A stretch of 61,990 bases of DNA, taken from assembly GCA_024279255.1 (NCBI GenBank), contig JAJRRT010000011.1:1-61990 (forward strand). The letters are read 5' to 3'. The DNA comes from Deltaproteobacteria bacterium (lineage in GTDB: Bacteria > Desulfobacterota > Desulfuromonadia > Desulfuromonadales > Geopsychrobacteraceae). Below the pieces are notes generated by a model. That model was not told the DNA's origin, ran no database searches, and worked only from the letters and a program-made list of their open reading frames with translations. Below are positions 43,735-53,368 of this stretch, piece after piece. Each line of letters starts with the position of its first letter. The first letter of the stretch is position 1. Made by a program: the position numbers and the translations under genes.

Positions 43735-45369
43735 ATGAGCATCACCAAACGTAGGTTGAGATTTTCATTGTCTGGCAAAGCCTGTGCTGTTCTTGCGGGT
43801 ATTGTCCTTTTCTTCGCCTCCCCAGTCATGGCGTTTACCTTTTCCGCTGGAGAACTGGAGGGTGGCCTGGATATCACCCTCGGCTACGGAACTTCCTACA
43901 GCACGGAAGGTGGCAACACGCTGAACTATACCAACACAACACACTTCGATGCGCCCAACTATAAGAGCGATGAAACCTTCAGAGGCACGGGTATTGTCTC
44001 ACAGGTCTGGAAGTTTCTGGGTGAGCTGGACCTTGCTTACGAGGATTACGGCTTTAAATCTACCGCAAGCTTTGCCTACGACACCGAGATCATGAATAAG
44101 CAGCGCAATTACGACTATGATTTCGACGGTATCAAGGATAGCTGGAGTAAAGAAGCCATAGATGCCTCGGGGCGGGTCTTCAATCTCCTGGATGCTTATG
44201 CCTACGGCACCTTTCTGGATGATTCGCTGGACATCCGGGTCGGCCGACAGGTCATCAACTGGGGCGAAGGGCTGGTCTTTATGGAAGGTGTCTCTGTGCA
44301 GGCTCCATTCAACATCAATAATCTGGTTCTGCCCGGTTCGGAATTGAAGGAAGCCTTCATGGGCCTGGGCGGTGTTCGCGCACAGCTTGCCGCAACCGAC
44401 AATCTTTCATTCGATGCCTACTGGCAGTGGGAATGGCAGAAAAACAAGTTCCCGGGTACCGGTACCTTCTACGGTGACGATATCCTTGCGTCCCCCGGCG
44501 CGGAAAAGGAGACTTTGGCCTGGACAGGGGGAGCTTTCGGGTTTGAGGATCGCGAAGAGGATGTCAACGAAACCAACCAGTGGGGTATTTCAGCCACCAG
44601 TTTTATCGGCAACTCAGAATATGGCATCTACTATTCCCGTTACAACGATGCCATGCCGTCGGTCGGATTTGACCTGAATAACGGTAACCTTTTCGTCGCC
44701 TATGCTGAAGACCAGGACATGATTGGTATCAGCATGGCTACGTCTATTCCGGGCTTTGGTGCCTGGACAATAAACAGTGAGCTTTCCTACCGTCCAGACC
44801 GCAGGATCGCCACCGTTATCTTTGGCGGTCCCAATGGTATTGGTCTTAACGATGATGGCCAGTACTGGACAGAAGCTGACACCTGGAATGCATCGGTTCA
44901 CGGTTTCTGGCTAGGCAAAGCCTTCGTCGGCGGAATTGATTCCCAGTTCGCCTTCATTCAGGTTGGTGTCGATATTGTGGACTATGACGGCCCGATGTCG
45001 GACTTACATCCCATGCTGGTCGATCACGATGCCGCGGCTGACCGGGGTGATGGCGTCTACGAGGTTGTTAGCTCTGATGAAGAAGTATCGACAACAGCCT
45101 GGGGCGTTGCCGCTGAATGGGATGCGACCTGGCAGTCAGTCTTACCCGCTGTCGACGTCACTCTCGCCCTCTTTGCGCAGTATGATTTTGCTGGCAACTC
45201 CCACTTGACCGGTAATTTCTCCGAGGGACGTTTGCTCAGCTCAATCGGACTCTCCTCCGTTATCCACAACGATTGGGAGACTGGCTTATCTTACGCGCGC
45301 ACCGATTACAGTGATAGCAATTACGAAGTCCAGAACACGATCAATTTCAACGTCAATTACAAATTCTAA
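43735..45369 (+). CDS. DUF1302 family outer-membrane protein
   Basis: A large predicted outer-membrane beta-barrel of 544 aa. The signal peptide runs to about residue 34 (FFASPVMA). The mature part opens with FTFSAGELEGGLDITLGYG, characteristic of DUF1302, and ends NTINFNVNYKF with the terminal Phe of barrel proteins. The start at 43735 follows AAGGAG; an in-frame ATG ten codons earlier lacks a ribosome site. DUF1302 proteins are found with DUF1329, YCF48-like and RND proteins in clusters thought to move hydrophobic compounds or lipids across the envelope. Exactly that order follows here. Confidence 0.9.
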   Translation: MSITKRRLRFSLSGKACAVLAGIVLFFASPVMAFTFSAGELEGGLDITLGYGTSYSTEGGNTLNYTNTTHFDAPNYKSDETFRGTGIVSQVWKFLGELDLAYEDYGFKSTASFAYDTEIMNKQRNYDYDFDGIKDSWSKEAIDASGRVFNLLDAYAYGTFLDDSLDIRVGRQVINWGEGLVFMEGVSVQAPFNINNLVLPGSELKEAFMGLGGVRAQLAATDNLSFDAYWQWEWQKNKFPGTGTFYGDDILASPGAEKETLAWTGGAFGFEDREEDVNETNQWGISATSFIGNSEYGIYYSRYNDAMPSVGFDLNNGNLFVAYAEDQDMIGISMATSIPGFGAWTINSELSYRPDRRIATVIFGGPNGIGLNDDGQYWTEADTWNASVHGFWLGKAFVGGIDSQFAFIQVGVDIVDYDGPMSDLHPMLVDHDAAADRGDGVYEVVSSDEEVSTTAWGVAAEWDATWQSVLPAVDVTLALFAQYDFAGNSHLTGNFSEGRLLSSIGLSSVIHNDWETGLSYARTDYSDSNYEVQNTINFNVNYKF

Positions 45370-45415
45370 ATCGAATCAGGGCTGATATGACCTTTAGATA
45401 TAAGGAGTTCGAAGA

Positions 45416-46774
45416 ATGATGAAAAAGACGATTGTAACGATAAGCTGTTTGGCTGTTTTGGCTGCGGCGAGCCTTACGTCGGCCGCTGTGTCGGCCGAAG
45501 AAGCCGCCCGGCTGGGCAAAGATCTCACCCCGATGGGTGCCGAAAAGGCAGGCAATGCCGACGGCACGATCCCGGCCTGGGAGGGGGGCTATACCACGCC
45601 CTTTCCTGGCTGGAAAGAGGGTGACGCCCGCCCCGACCCTTATGCCGATGACAAAGAGCTATTCACGATAACCAAAGATAATATGGCTAAATACGCCGAC
45701 AAGATCCCGGAAGCATCCAAGGCGATGCTCACGGCGTACCCCGATGAATTCAGGATGCATGTCTACCCGACGCGCCGTAGCGCCGGCTTCCCTCAGTGGT
45801 ACTACGACAACATCAAAAAGGCCGCTACCGACGTTAAACTGAACCCTGATGGTAACGGCGTCACCGGTGCACACGCCACAATCCCTTTCCCGATTCCACA
45901 AAATGGCAAAGAGGTCATCTGGAACCACATGCTGCGCTTCCAGGGCTATGTCCGCGATATGGTTTTCTCGGAAAACACCATGTACAAGGGTGGCGCCGAC
46001 CTGCTCACGACCTTGGATAATCAAGTTATTTATCCTTACTTCGATCCGAATCTTAGCGAAGCCGATAAGCAAGAGGGCGTGCTGTATAAGTATTCCTCTA
46101 CCACGCGTACGCCTTCCCGCGACGCAGGCGAGGGTCTGCTGGTTATGGACAACATCGACCCAGCTAAAATTCCCCGCAAGGCCTGGCTCTATGATCCCGC
46201 CGAACGCCGCGTTCGCCGCTTGCCAGACCTTGACTATGATACCCCCGACCGTCCCGAAAACGTGATCGATGACTATGACATCTATAGCGGCTCGCCAGAG
46301 CGTTATGATTTCAAGCTCATCGGCAAAAAAGAGTTTTATGTCCCTTACAACAACAACAGAGTCAACTCCAACGAACGCTCCCTCAAGGAAGACTGGGGCG
46401 ACTGGATGCTCAACTCCGATCTGATTCGTTACGAACTGCACCGGGTTTGGATGGTTGAGGCGACCGTTACTGAGGGACAGCGGCATGTCTACGCCAAGCG
46501 GGTCTTCTACGTTGATGAGGATTCCTGGACGATTCTGGTTACAGACAAATATGACGGCAGCGGCAACCTGTGGCGCGTAGGTTACTACTACCCGCTTACC
46601 GCAGCTGAAGTTCCAATGTTCGGTGGTGGCTTTGTCGCTCATTATGATCTCAAGAAAAATGCCAGTTACACAATTTACGCCCCGAATGGCATGAAGAAGT
46701 CAGCCAGCTACACCAGCAAGCCGGAAAAGAATAAATTCTTCACGCCGGCGGCGCTTAGAAGACGTGGTCGTTAA
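45416..46774 (+). CDS. DUF1329 family periplasmic protein
   Basis: A periplasmic protein of 452 aa with a signal peptide ending near residue 28 (AAVSAEE). The segment ARLGKDLTPMGAEKAGNADG, followed by TIPAWEGG, is the family hallmark. Later parts such as RVWMVEATVTEGQRHVYAKR resemble the LolA/LolB-like lipid-carrier fold attributed to DUF1329. It would pass a hydrophobic cargo between the RND pump and the DUF1302 barrel, by inference. The start may be either of two adjacent ATG codons; AAGGAG lies upstream. Confidence 0.9.
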   Translation: MMKKTIVTISCLAVLAAASLTSAAVSAEEAARLGKDLTPMGAEKAGNADGTIPAWEGGYTTPFPGWKEGDARPDPYADDKELFTITKDNMAKYADKIPEASKAMLTAYPDEFRMHVYPTRRSAGFPQWYYDNIKKAATDVKLNPDGNGVTGAHATIPFPIPQNGKEVIWNHMLRFQGYVRDMVFSENTMYKGGADLLTTLDNQVIYPYFDPNLSEADKQEGVLYKYSSTTRTPSRDAGEGLLVMDNIDPAKIPRKAWLYDPAERRVRRLPDLDYDTPDRPENVIDDYDIYSGSPERYDFKLIGKKEFYVPYNNNRVNSNERSLKEDWGDWMLNSDLIRYELHRVWMVEATVTEGQRHVYAKRVFYVDEDSWTILVTDKYDGSGNLWRVGYYYPLTAAEVPMFGGGFVAHYDLKKNASYTIYAPNGMKKSASYTSKPEKNKFFTPAALRRRGR

Positions 46775-46795
46775 GAGCTAAAGCCCATCAAGTAG

Positions 46796-46833
46796 GCACC
46801 CTGGTTCTTTTATAACGGAGCCAGGGTGCTTTT
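46796..46833 (+). terminator. Internal terminator or attenuator after the DUF1329 gene
   Basis: The stem GCACCCTGG / CCAGGGTGC with a 16-base loop is followed by TTTT. Since the genes on either side belong to the same cluster, it probably lowers expression of the YCF48-like and RND genes relative to the two upstream ones. Confidence 0.75.
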
Positions 46834-46897
46834 GCGTCAGGGTTTGATTCGCAAAATTTGGATGCGACATATGGCTGTTGGAACCAAAGGAAATCGG

Positions 46898-47908
46898 ATG
46901 GAAGCAACAGAAAAATCAAGATATTGGCGGCGCGTGATTCTGGTCGCGTTAATGACTCTCATTAGCTCTTTTACTGCACAAGCTGCATACCAAGACGTTA
47001 TTGAGATGAAGGCCGAGAAAGTAGATCTCGCAAGCACTTCGCTTGCCCTGGATGTTGCCAGGGCCGGAGATCGTCTGGTGATCGTTGGTGAGCGCGGCCA
47101 TGTGCTCTACTCAGACGATAATGGGGAGAGCTGGACACAGGCTGACGTAGAAACGCGCAGCCAACTAAACGCAGTTGCCTTTGTTAATCACAAGTTGGGC
47201 TGGGCCGTAGGCGAAGATGCGGTGATCGTACACACCACAGACGGCGGTAATAGCTGGACGCGCCAGTTTGACGATCGAGATGCCGACATACGCGGGCCGT
47301 TGCTCGACGTGGTTTTTTTGAGTGAAAAAGAGGGGTTTGCTGTCGGCGTATTCAACAAGATGTTTAAAACCACCGATGGTGGCGTCACCTGGAACGATTG
47401 GTCCGGGCACGTAGATAACCCCGACGAGTGGCACTTTTTTAATATCACCGTCGCGGCGGATGGAGCCCTCTACATCGGTTCGGAACAGGGACTTATCTTT
47501 AAATCTGCAGATAGAGGTGAAAGTTTCGTCTCGATCCAAACTGACCACATAGGTAGCTTTCCAGGCGTCATGGTCCGTAGAGGAGAAGATGGCAGCGATC
47601 GGGTTATCGCTTTTGGTCCCGGTGGTGCCGTCTGGGTCAGCAGAGATGGTGCCGTGAGCTGGACGGAACTGGAGAATAAAAGTTCTGCGGGCCTGCTGGG
47701 CGGTACCTTGCTAGCTGATGGCTCGGCAGTCATCGTGGGTCATGAGGGGATGTTGCTGCGTATAGACAGGCTGCTTAGTGAGCTTAGCTCCTATCCCAAT
47801 GAGAGTGGGGTGCCTTTTAATGCGGTAATGCCTGTGAGTGAAAAGAGTTTGATCCTGGTTGGCTTTGGTGGCCCCCAAATCGTAGCGATCCCCCAAGCTG
47901 GTCAGTAG
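46898..47908 (+). CDS. YCF48/BNR-repeat periplasmic protein
   Basis: A beta-propeller type protein of 336 aa, predicted to be exported. The signal segment is LVALMTLISSFTAQAA. Several BNR-like repeats are seen: LYSDDNGESWTQ, VHTTDGGNSWTR, FKTTDGGVTWND, FKSADRGESFVS and WVSRDGAVSWTE. This is the YCF48/photosystem-stability-factor-like fold that usually accompanies RND transporters of this cluster type, probably as an assembly or scaffold factor. The start at 46898 has AAAGGA upstream; a longer in-frame reading begins inside the terminator. Confidence 0.88.
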   Translation: MEATEKSRYWRRVILVALMTLISSFTAQAAYQDVIEMKAEKVDLASTSLALDVARAGDRLVIVGERGHVLYSDDNGESWTQADVETRSQLNAVAFVNHKLGWAVGEDAVIVHTTDGGNSWTRQFDDRDADIRGPLLDVVFLSEKEGFAVGVFNKMFKTTDGGVTWNDWSGHVDNPDEWHFFNITVAADGALYIGSEQGLIFKSADRGESFVSIQTDHIGSFPGVMVRRGEDGSDRVIAFGPGGAVWVSRDGAVSWTELENKSSAGLLGGTLLADGSAVIVGHEGMLLRIDRLLSELSSYPNESGVPFNAVMPVSEKSLILVGFGGPQIVAIPQAGQ

Positions 47909-47932
47909 TCGAGGAGCAAAAAGGTTTAGCTT

Positions 47933-50260
47933 ATGAATAGTCAAATAAAGTTCAAATGGTATGAAAATGCCATCTTCAAACACCGGGGTGTGATCCTTGC
48001 CCTGAGCCTTATCGCGACATTTTTTTTCGCTTATCAAGCCTTTCAAGTACATCCCGACACACGGCTTGAAAGGCTGATTCCGGGAAGCCACGAGTTTGTA
48101 CAAAATGCACGAGAATTTCTCGGTTCTGAACAGGTCGGCGGATCAAGCGTTGTGCGTGTAGCGGTAGAACGCACCGATGGTGACACGATCTTTGACTACA
48201 AATATCTGCTGACCCTGCAGAAGATAAGCGATGAGCTTTCTCTCCTGGAGGGAGTCGACACCGGCAGTCTCAATTCTCTTTGGGCTCCGGGTATGCTCTG
48301 GTTTGCAATTACACCTGAGGGTTTTAGCAGCGGTCGGGTGATCGAAAACAATAAGTTTGTCGACACTCCCGAGTCGATGGAAGAGATAAAGGTTAACACT
48401 TTTCGTGCCGGGGTGGTGGGCAGTTACGTCTCAGAGAACTTCAAAGCGACGATGATCGATTTCTCCGTCCTGCCGATAAGTCCCAAGACGCGCCAGCCAC
48501 TTGATATGGATGCGTTTACTGCAAAACTTGAGGAGATTCGGGCTAGATACAGCGATCAAGGTGTCAGCCTCCACATTATCGGTGATGTCAAAAAAGTCGC
48601 CGACCTGGTGGGCGGTTTTAGCAAAATCGGTCTCTTCTTCCTTGGTGCGATTCTCATTACCACACTGCTGCTCTACCAATATTCACGCGGATACAAGGCG
48701 ACAATTGTTCCGCTCGCCTGCTCGATCGTTGCTGTGGTGTGGCAATTGGGCGTGCTCAACCTGATGGGCAATGGGCTCGGGATTTTTTCAGTGCTGGTGC
48801 CGTTTTTGATTTTCGCCATCGCGGTCAGCCATGCCGTTCAGGTTATCAATGTGATAGCCCACGAAGTCGGTAATGGTGAAACTCGACTTGTGGCCGCAAA
48901 GCGCGCCTTCCACCATTTGCACAAACCTGGTTTGGTGGCGCTTTTGAGCGATGGTCTCGGCTTTGCCATGCTCTTTATCATCGATATCGGCGCGATTAAA
49001 GATTTAGCGATGGTCGCCTCTGTCGGTGTCGCTGTTGTCATCTTTACCAACCTGGTGCTGCTGCCGATCATCATGAGCTACGTAGGCATCACGCAAAGCT
49101 GTGTCGAACATGCACAAAGCAAACTCACCGATAAATCGGCGCTGTGGGATGGAATTGCTTGCTTCGCCACGACCAAGATAGCGCGGTTGACGCTCGTTGC
49201 GGCAGTCGGTTTGCTGGTCATCGGTTTAATCGGCGGGAAGGATCTGAAGATCGGCGACCTGGACAAAGGGGCTCCCGAGTTGCGTGCCGATTCGACCTAC
49301 AATATCGATAACACTTTTATCACCAGCACTTTTTCTACCTCTACCGATCTGATGAGCATCTTTGTCGGTACCCCTAAGGGGGGGTGTGAAAGCTTCAAGG
49401 TGATGGACCTGATCGACCGCCTCGGCTGGAAATTACAAAACACAGAAGGGGTGCAGTCGGTTGCTTCACCTGTCTCGGTCGCCAAGGACAGTCGTTTCTT
49501 CGGCAACGAGGGGAATCCGAAGTTTTGGGCGGTGCCACGTGATGAGAGGGTTCTTGGCCGAGCAATTGCCATGACCGGATACGCTATGAACACGAATAAT
49601 CTCGAATGCAACATGCAACAGATTGATCTGCAATTGGCCGATCACAAGCAGGCCACCCTGCAGACAGTGACCAACGAGGTGCGCGCGTTTGCTGTCGACA
49701 ATGACGACGCTGACATTTGGTTTCGCCTAGGTGACGGTAACGCAGCTTTTGAAGCGGCGACCAATGAGGTCATAACTGCGGCCCAGTTCAAAATACTGCT
49801 CTATATCTACGGGGTGGTGGTGCTCATGGTGTTCATGACCTTCAGGTCGGTAAAAGCCGTGCTCTGTATCATCCTGCCGCTGGCACTCACCTCGGTCCTG
49901 GCCAATGGATTGATGGCAATGCTTGGCATCGGCGTGAAGGTGGCAACGCTTCCGGTTATTGCCCTTGGGGTCGGGGTCGGGGTTGACTACGGTATCTATA
50001 TTTACAGCCGCTTGACTTCCTTTATTGCAGAAGGGCATTCCCTGGACCTCGCCTACGTCGAGACGCTTAAGACCACCGGCAAGGCCGTGTTCTTCACGGG
50101 CATCACTTTGGCGGTGGGTGTTGCCACCTGGTATTTCTCGCCGATCAAGTTCCAGGCCGATATGGGCATCCTTCTAACCTTCATGTTCCTCTGGAACATG
50201 CTCGGCGCACTTTTGCTTTTGCCTGCCTTAGCCAATGTTTTGAGAGTGGGACATAAATAA
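47933..50260 (+). CDS. RND superfamily (MMPL-type) transporter
   Basis: An inner-membrane RND permease of 775 aa. One N-terminal helix precedes a periplasmic domain, followed by two sets of five or six membrane helices (about 225-390 and 620-770) and a second large periplasmic domain between them. The transmembrane motif GVGVGVDYGIYIYSRLT is typical of MMPL/HpnN-like pumps. Such transporters move lipids, hopanoids or other hydrophobic molecules. It closes the DUF1302 cluster and is followed 117 bases later by the amine dehydrogenase operon on the same strand. Confidence 0.92.
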   Translation: MNSQIKFKWYENAIFKHRGVILALSLIATFFFAYQAFQVHPDTRLERLIPGSHEFVQNAREFLGSEQVGGSSVVRVAVERTDGDTIFDYKYLLTLQKISDELSLLEGVDTGSLNSLWAPGMLWFAITPEGFSSGRVIENNKFVDTPESMEEIKVNTFRAGVVGSYVSENFKATMIDFSVLPISPKTRQPLDMDAFTAKLEEIRARYSDQGVSLHIIGDVKKVADLVGGFSKIGLFFLGAILITTLLLYQYSRGYKATIVPLACSIVAVVWQLGVLNLMGNGLGIFSVLVPFLIFAIAVSHAVQVINVIAHEVGNGETRLVAAKRAFHHLHKPGLVALLSDGLGFAMLFIIDIGAIKDLAMVASVGVAVVIFTNLVLLPIIMSYVGITQSCVEHAQSKLTDKSALWDGIACFATTKIARLTLVAAVGLLVIGLIGGKDLKIGDLDKGAPELRADSTYNIDNTFITSTFSTSTDLMSIFVGTPKGGCESFKVMDLIDRLGWKLQNTEGVQSVASPVSVAKDSRFFGNEGNPKFWAVPRDERVLGRAIAMTGYAMNTNNLECNMQQIDLQLADHKQATLQTVTNEVRAFAVDNDDADIWFRLGDGNAAFEAATNEVITAAQFKILLYIYGVVVLMVFMTFRSVKAVLCIILPLALTSVLANGLMAMLGIGVKVATLPVIALGVGVGVDYGIYIYSRLTSFIAEGHSLDLAYVETLKTTGKAVFFTGITLAVGVATWYFSPIKFQADMGILLTFMFLWNMLGALLLLPALANVLRVGHK

Positions 50261-50376
50261 AGTTGAAGACAGCCGCCGTTCTTAGCGAAGCCAAGTAGCC
50301 TGGCAAGAGGTTGAAAATTCAGAATTTCATCGACCGCAGATTAAGATAACGCTCAACAAACAGGAGGATAAAGTTT

Positions 50377-51939
50377 ATGCGCAAAAAGATAATTACCCTG
50401 ATAACGCTGATTCTGTCGATGGGGGTTTTAGCCCCTGGGGCTATGGCATTCAGCAAGGATTCGTTGATCTGGGCAAAGTGTACCGGTTGTCACGAGGCTA
50501 AAGGGGGGAAGATATCCAGGGTTGAGGAACTGCGCACGACACCCGAGGAGTGGGTAGTCATCGTCGATCGCATGGCCCGATTGCATGGGATGGATCTGGA
50601 GTCGGGTGAGATGAACCCACTTATCAAGGAGCTTAGCGCGACTCAAGGACTCACATCCGAGGAGGCTGAACAGGTTCAATATCTTGATCTGTATAACAAT
50701 CCGCAGAATGTGGAAACTCCCCGAGCCGGTGATCCGGAAAAACTGTTTGTGACCTGCGTGCGCTGTCACAGTGCGGGGAAAATCTATTCTTACCGGATGA
50801 CCGGGGCGGCCTGGGCAAAAATCCGCGACTTGCATCTCTACATGGTTCCGACAGTCATTGGTCAGATGCGCGAGATGAAGTGGATTCCTGAGGCCGATGC
50901 CGTGTTGGCCCAACTGGCCAAGAGCCAGCCCTACGGCTCTGCTCTAAAGGTCCCCAAGGCTTCGCCCGTCGGATCATGGCTGATTCTGGGATATGAGCCC
51001 GGTAAGGGAAATTACCGTGGGCAAGCAAGGATCAAAAATGCTGCGGACGGTGATTATGAGATCGTCGGCTCCTTTGAATATGCAGACGGCACAGCAGAGA
51101 GCTTCTTCGGCGATGCTTCGCTCTACGGCGGCACCGCCTTACGCTTCAACACCAGTCAGAACGGCGCCAAAGTAGCGGGCGCTTTCATCTTCGCTGATGG
51201 CACTTTGCGCGGGCAGCATAGTTTTGCTGCCCCCAAGTTCCGCACATCCACCAGCACCTGGTATCCGCTGAAGGGTAAGTCAAAGGTTCTCAGGCTGAGT
51301 CCGAACTATCTGATCAGTGGTGAAACGACCACTCTGGTATTGGAGGGGATCAAACTACCGAAAGTAACGGTCGCTGACGTTCATGTTTCCGGTGGCGCCT
51401 TGAAGGTGCTCTCCGCAAAACAGCGGGGTTCCAATGCGATCGAATTGCAGGTCCTTTATCGTGGAAAGGGTGCGGCACAGACCAGACTCAGCGTTAAAGG
51501 GATGGCTGCCGGGACCTTGAATCTGGTTGCGCAGATCGATTATATCGCCATCACTCCCGAGTTGGGGCGTGCCAGGGTTGACGGTGGTCAAAACTTTCCC
51601 TCCGAAGGGGTGCAGTTTGATGCCATCGCTTATTCCAAGGGGGCGAACGCCAATGACCCGGCAGACGATGTCGTGCTGGGACCGGTTGCCGCGGAATTCA
51701 GTTTGAGTGAACTGGTCACCAGACCCGACGATGATGATCTGCACTGGATGGGCAGAATCGCCGAGAATGGGAACTACCTCCCTTCTGGTGACTACGGCCC
51801 TCTTCCTGCCAGAGAATTCCAGGGTGAAGGGACAGGGCTGGTCAAGGTTAAGGCTGAGTATAAGCGGGGCGATCGTCACTACTCGGCGGAAGCCCGACTG
51901 GTGGCCACCGTACCTGACTATATTCCCAGGATTAAGTAA
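50377..51939 (+). CDS. qhpA: Quinohemoprotein amine dehydrogenase, alpha subunit
   Basis: The diheme subunit of periplasmic quinohemoprotein amine dehydrogenase, which oxidises primary amines to aldehydes and ammonia. It is 520 aa with a signal peptide ending near residue 24 (PGAMAFS). Two c-type heme sites, CTGCH (35-39) and CVRCH (127-131), fit the family's N-terminal diheme domain. The remainder is beta-rich and made of Ig-like domains, as in the known structure. The order alpha-radical SAM-gamma-beta is the same as in Paracoccus and Pseudomonas qhp operons. CAGGAGG precedes the ATG. Electrons would pass from CTQ to these hemes and on to a periplasmic carrier not encoded here. Confidence 0.95.
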   Translation: MRKKIITLITLILSMGVLAPGAMAFSKDSLIWAKCTGCHEAKGGKISRVEELRTTPEEWVVIVDRMARLHGMDLESGEMNPLIKELSATQGLTSEEAEQVQYLDLYNNPQNVETPRAGDPEKLFVTCVRCHSAGKIYSYRMTGAAWAKIRDLHLYMVPTVIGQMREMKWIPEADAVLAQLAKSQPYGSALKVPKASPVGSWLILGYEPGKGNYRGQARIKNAADGDYEIVGSFEYADGTAESFFGDASLYGGTALRFNTSQNGAKVAGAFIFADGTLRGQHSFAAPKFRTSTSTWYPLKGKSKVLRLSPNYLISGETTTLVLEGIKLPKVTVADVHVSGGALKVLSAKQRGSNAIELQVLYRGKGAAQTRLSVKGMAAGTLNLVAQIDYIAITPELGRARVDGGQNFPSEGVQFDAIAYSKGANANDPADDVVLGPVAAEFSLSELVTRPDDDDLHWMGRIAENGNYLPSGDYGPLPAREFQGEGTGLVKVKAEYKRGDRHYSAEARLVATVPDYIPRIK

Positions 51940-51941
51940 CC

Positions 51942-53333
51942 ATGAATCACCAGTGGGAAGATCATAAAATTTTTGATGTCGGAGATGGCGCAGTCCTCTT
52001 CGGGGTGGACCATGCGAGTCTGTTTTCCATCGACGCGCAAACGCGAGAGGTCATTCAGCGTCTGGGATCACGCCCCTCTCTGGATCTTAAAGAGGTCGAT
52101 CCGCAAGATCGGGAGATTCTGGCCGGGTTGCAAGATGCCCGATTGTTGTTGCCGGACACCCAGGCGGGCAGGGCTGCTCCCATACCTCCGCAGCTGCAGG
52201 ATGTTCCGCTGGGGACTATGGTCCTGGAAGTGGCTCAGGACTGTAATCTGCGCTGCACCTACTGTTACGCCGAAGGCGGGTCCTACGGCGGGAAACCCCG
52301 CCTGCTTACTTCGCAACTGGCGCGTAAGGCTGTCCGTTATCTGATTCAGGAGGCAGGCGACCGCGAGACACTCAGTCTGGTTCTGTTTGGCGGTGAACCG
52401 CTGCTGAACATGCCCGCGATCGAAGCTGCGGTCGAAGAGGCCGTGCGCGGTGAAAAAGAGACGGGTAAAAGAGTCCAGATCTCCCTGACGACCAACGGCA
52501 CGCTCCTGAATCCGGAGATCATCAACTTTTTGCAACGTTATCGCGTGGGTGTTGCAATCAGTCTTGACGGTCCTCCCGACCTGCACGATGCCAACCGCCC
52601 CGATGTTGCCGGACAGGGCAGCTACGCCAAAATCCTGCCGAACCTACAGGGGCTGCTGCACAACAGCCCAGCACCGGTCGCGGCACGGGTGACTCTGGTT
52701 CCGGATCAGTGGGGACGCATTGAGGAGGTTTATGATCACCTGATCGGTCTCGGGTTTCATGAGGTTGGCATCGCGCCGGCCAGCCCGATTACCACTGATC
52801 TGCTTCCCAGTCTCGTGCAGGAAGAGATTCTCCTGCAGGGATTTGCCTCCATGGCTCGCCGTTTCAAGGAGGCGGCGGATCAGGGACGGATTCTGCCGTT
52901 CAGCAACATTCTTGATCTGTTGGGACGGTTGCATCTGGGTCAGACCAAGTCTGTTGCCTGCGGAGCCGGCTTCGGTTACCTGGCAGTCGATGCCGAGGGG
53001 AACTTCTTCCCCTGTCACAGGCTGGCCGGGGAGGATATTTTTCACGTCGGAGCTCTCGATACTGGCGCCGATGTAGAGAAAATCGAGACGAGTCTGGCAA
53101 TCCTCACCGAAGGCAAAAAACAGATGTGTTCGGACTGCTGGGCCAGGACCCTCTGCACTGGCGGTTGTCACTACGAAAACCACCTCAGGGAAATCAAGCT
53201 GGGGTTGCCGCCGGGAAGCAGTTGCAATTTTATCCGGAGTTGGCTGCAACTCGGTATCGAGCTTTATGCTGAATTACGAAGTACAGGCGCTGACTCTCTG
53301 CTTGAACGTTTAGAGAAACGGGCCGCCTGTTAA
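51942..53333 (+). CDS. qhpD: Radical SAM maturase QhpD
   Basis: The radical SAM/SPASM enzyme that installs the Cys-to-Asp/Glu thioether crosslinks in the gamma subunit before export. It is 463 aa and starts two bases after qhpA. An N-terminal region of about 90 residues resembles a peptide-recognition domain. The cluster motif is CNLRCTYC (Cys101, 105, 108), with LFGGEPLLN following. The SPASM part contains ACGAG, FPCHRL, MCSDCWARTLCTGGC and a last SSCNF, as expected for two auxiliary clusters. The known reaction is oxygen-independent and fits an anaerobe. Confidence 0.94.
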   Translation: MNHQWEDHKIFDVGDGAVLFGVDHASLFSIDAQTREVIQRLGSRPSLDLKEVDPQDREILAGLQDARLLLPDTQAGRAAPIPPQLQDVPLGTMVLEVAQDCNLRCTYCYAEGGSYGGKPRLLTSQLARKAVRYLIQEAGDRETLSLVLFGGEPLLNMPAIEAAVEEAVRGEKETGKRVQISLTTNGTLLNPEIINFLQRYRVGVAISLDGPPDLHDANRPDVAGQGSYAKILPNLQGLLHNSPAPVAARVTLVPDQWGRIEEVYDHLIGLGFHEVGIAPASPITTDLLPSLVQEEILLQGFASMARRFKEAADQGRILPFSNILDLLGRLHLGQTKSVACGAGFGYLAVDAEGNFFPCHRLAGEDIFHVGALDTGADVEKIETSLAILTEGKKQMCSDCWARTLCTGGCHYENHLREIKLGLPPGSSCNFIRSWLQLGIELYAELRSTGADSLLERLEKRAAC

Positions 53334-53368
53334 TTGATTTTCGACATCATTCAAGAAAGGTAAAACTC

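Noticed and set aside
45659..46642. 327-codon minus-strand frame opposite the DUF1329 gene
   Set aside because: It mirrors the codon pattern of a clear plus-strand gene with a signal peptide and family motifs, and has no ribosome site.
50261..50376. Sigma-54 promoter before qhpA (TGGCAAGAGGTTGAAA)
   Set aside because: GG is followed by GA after nine bases, not by GC after ten. It fails both spacing and the invariant bases.
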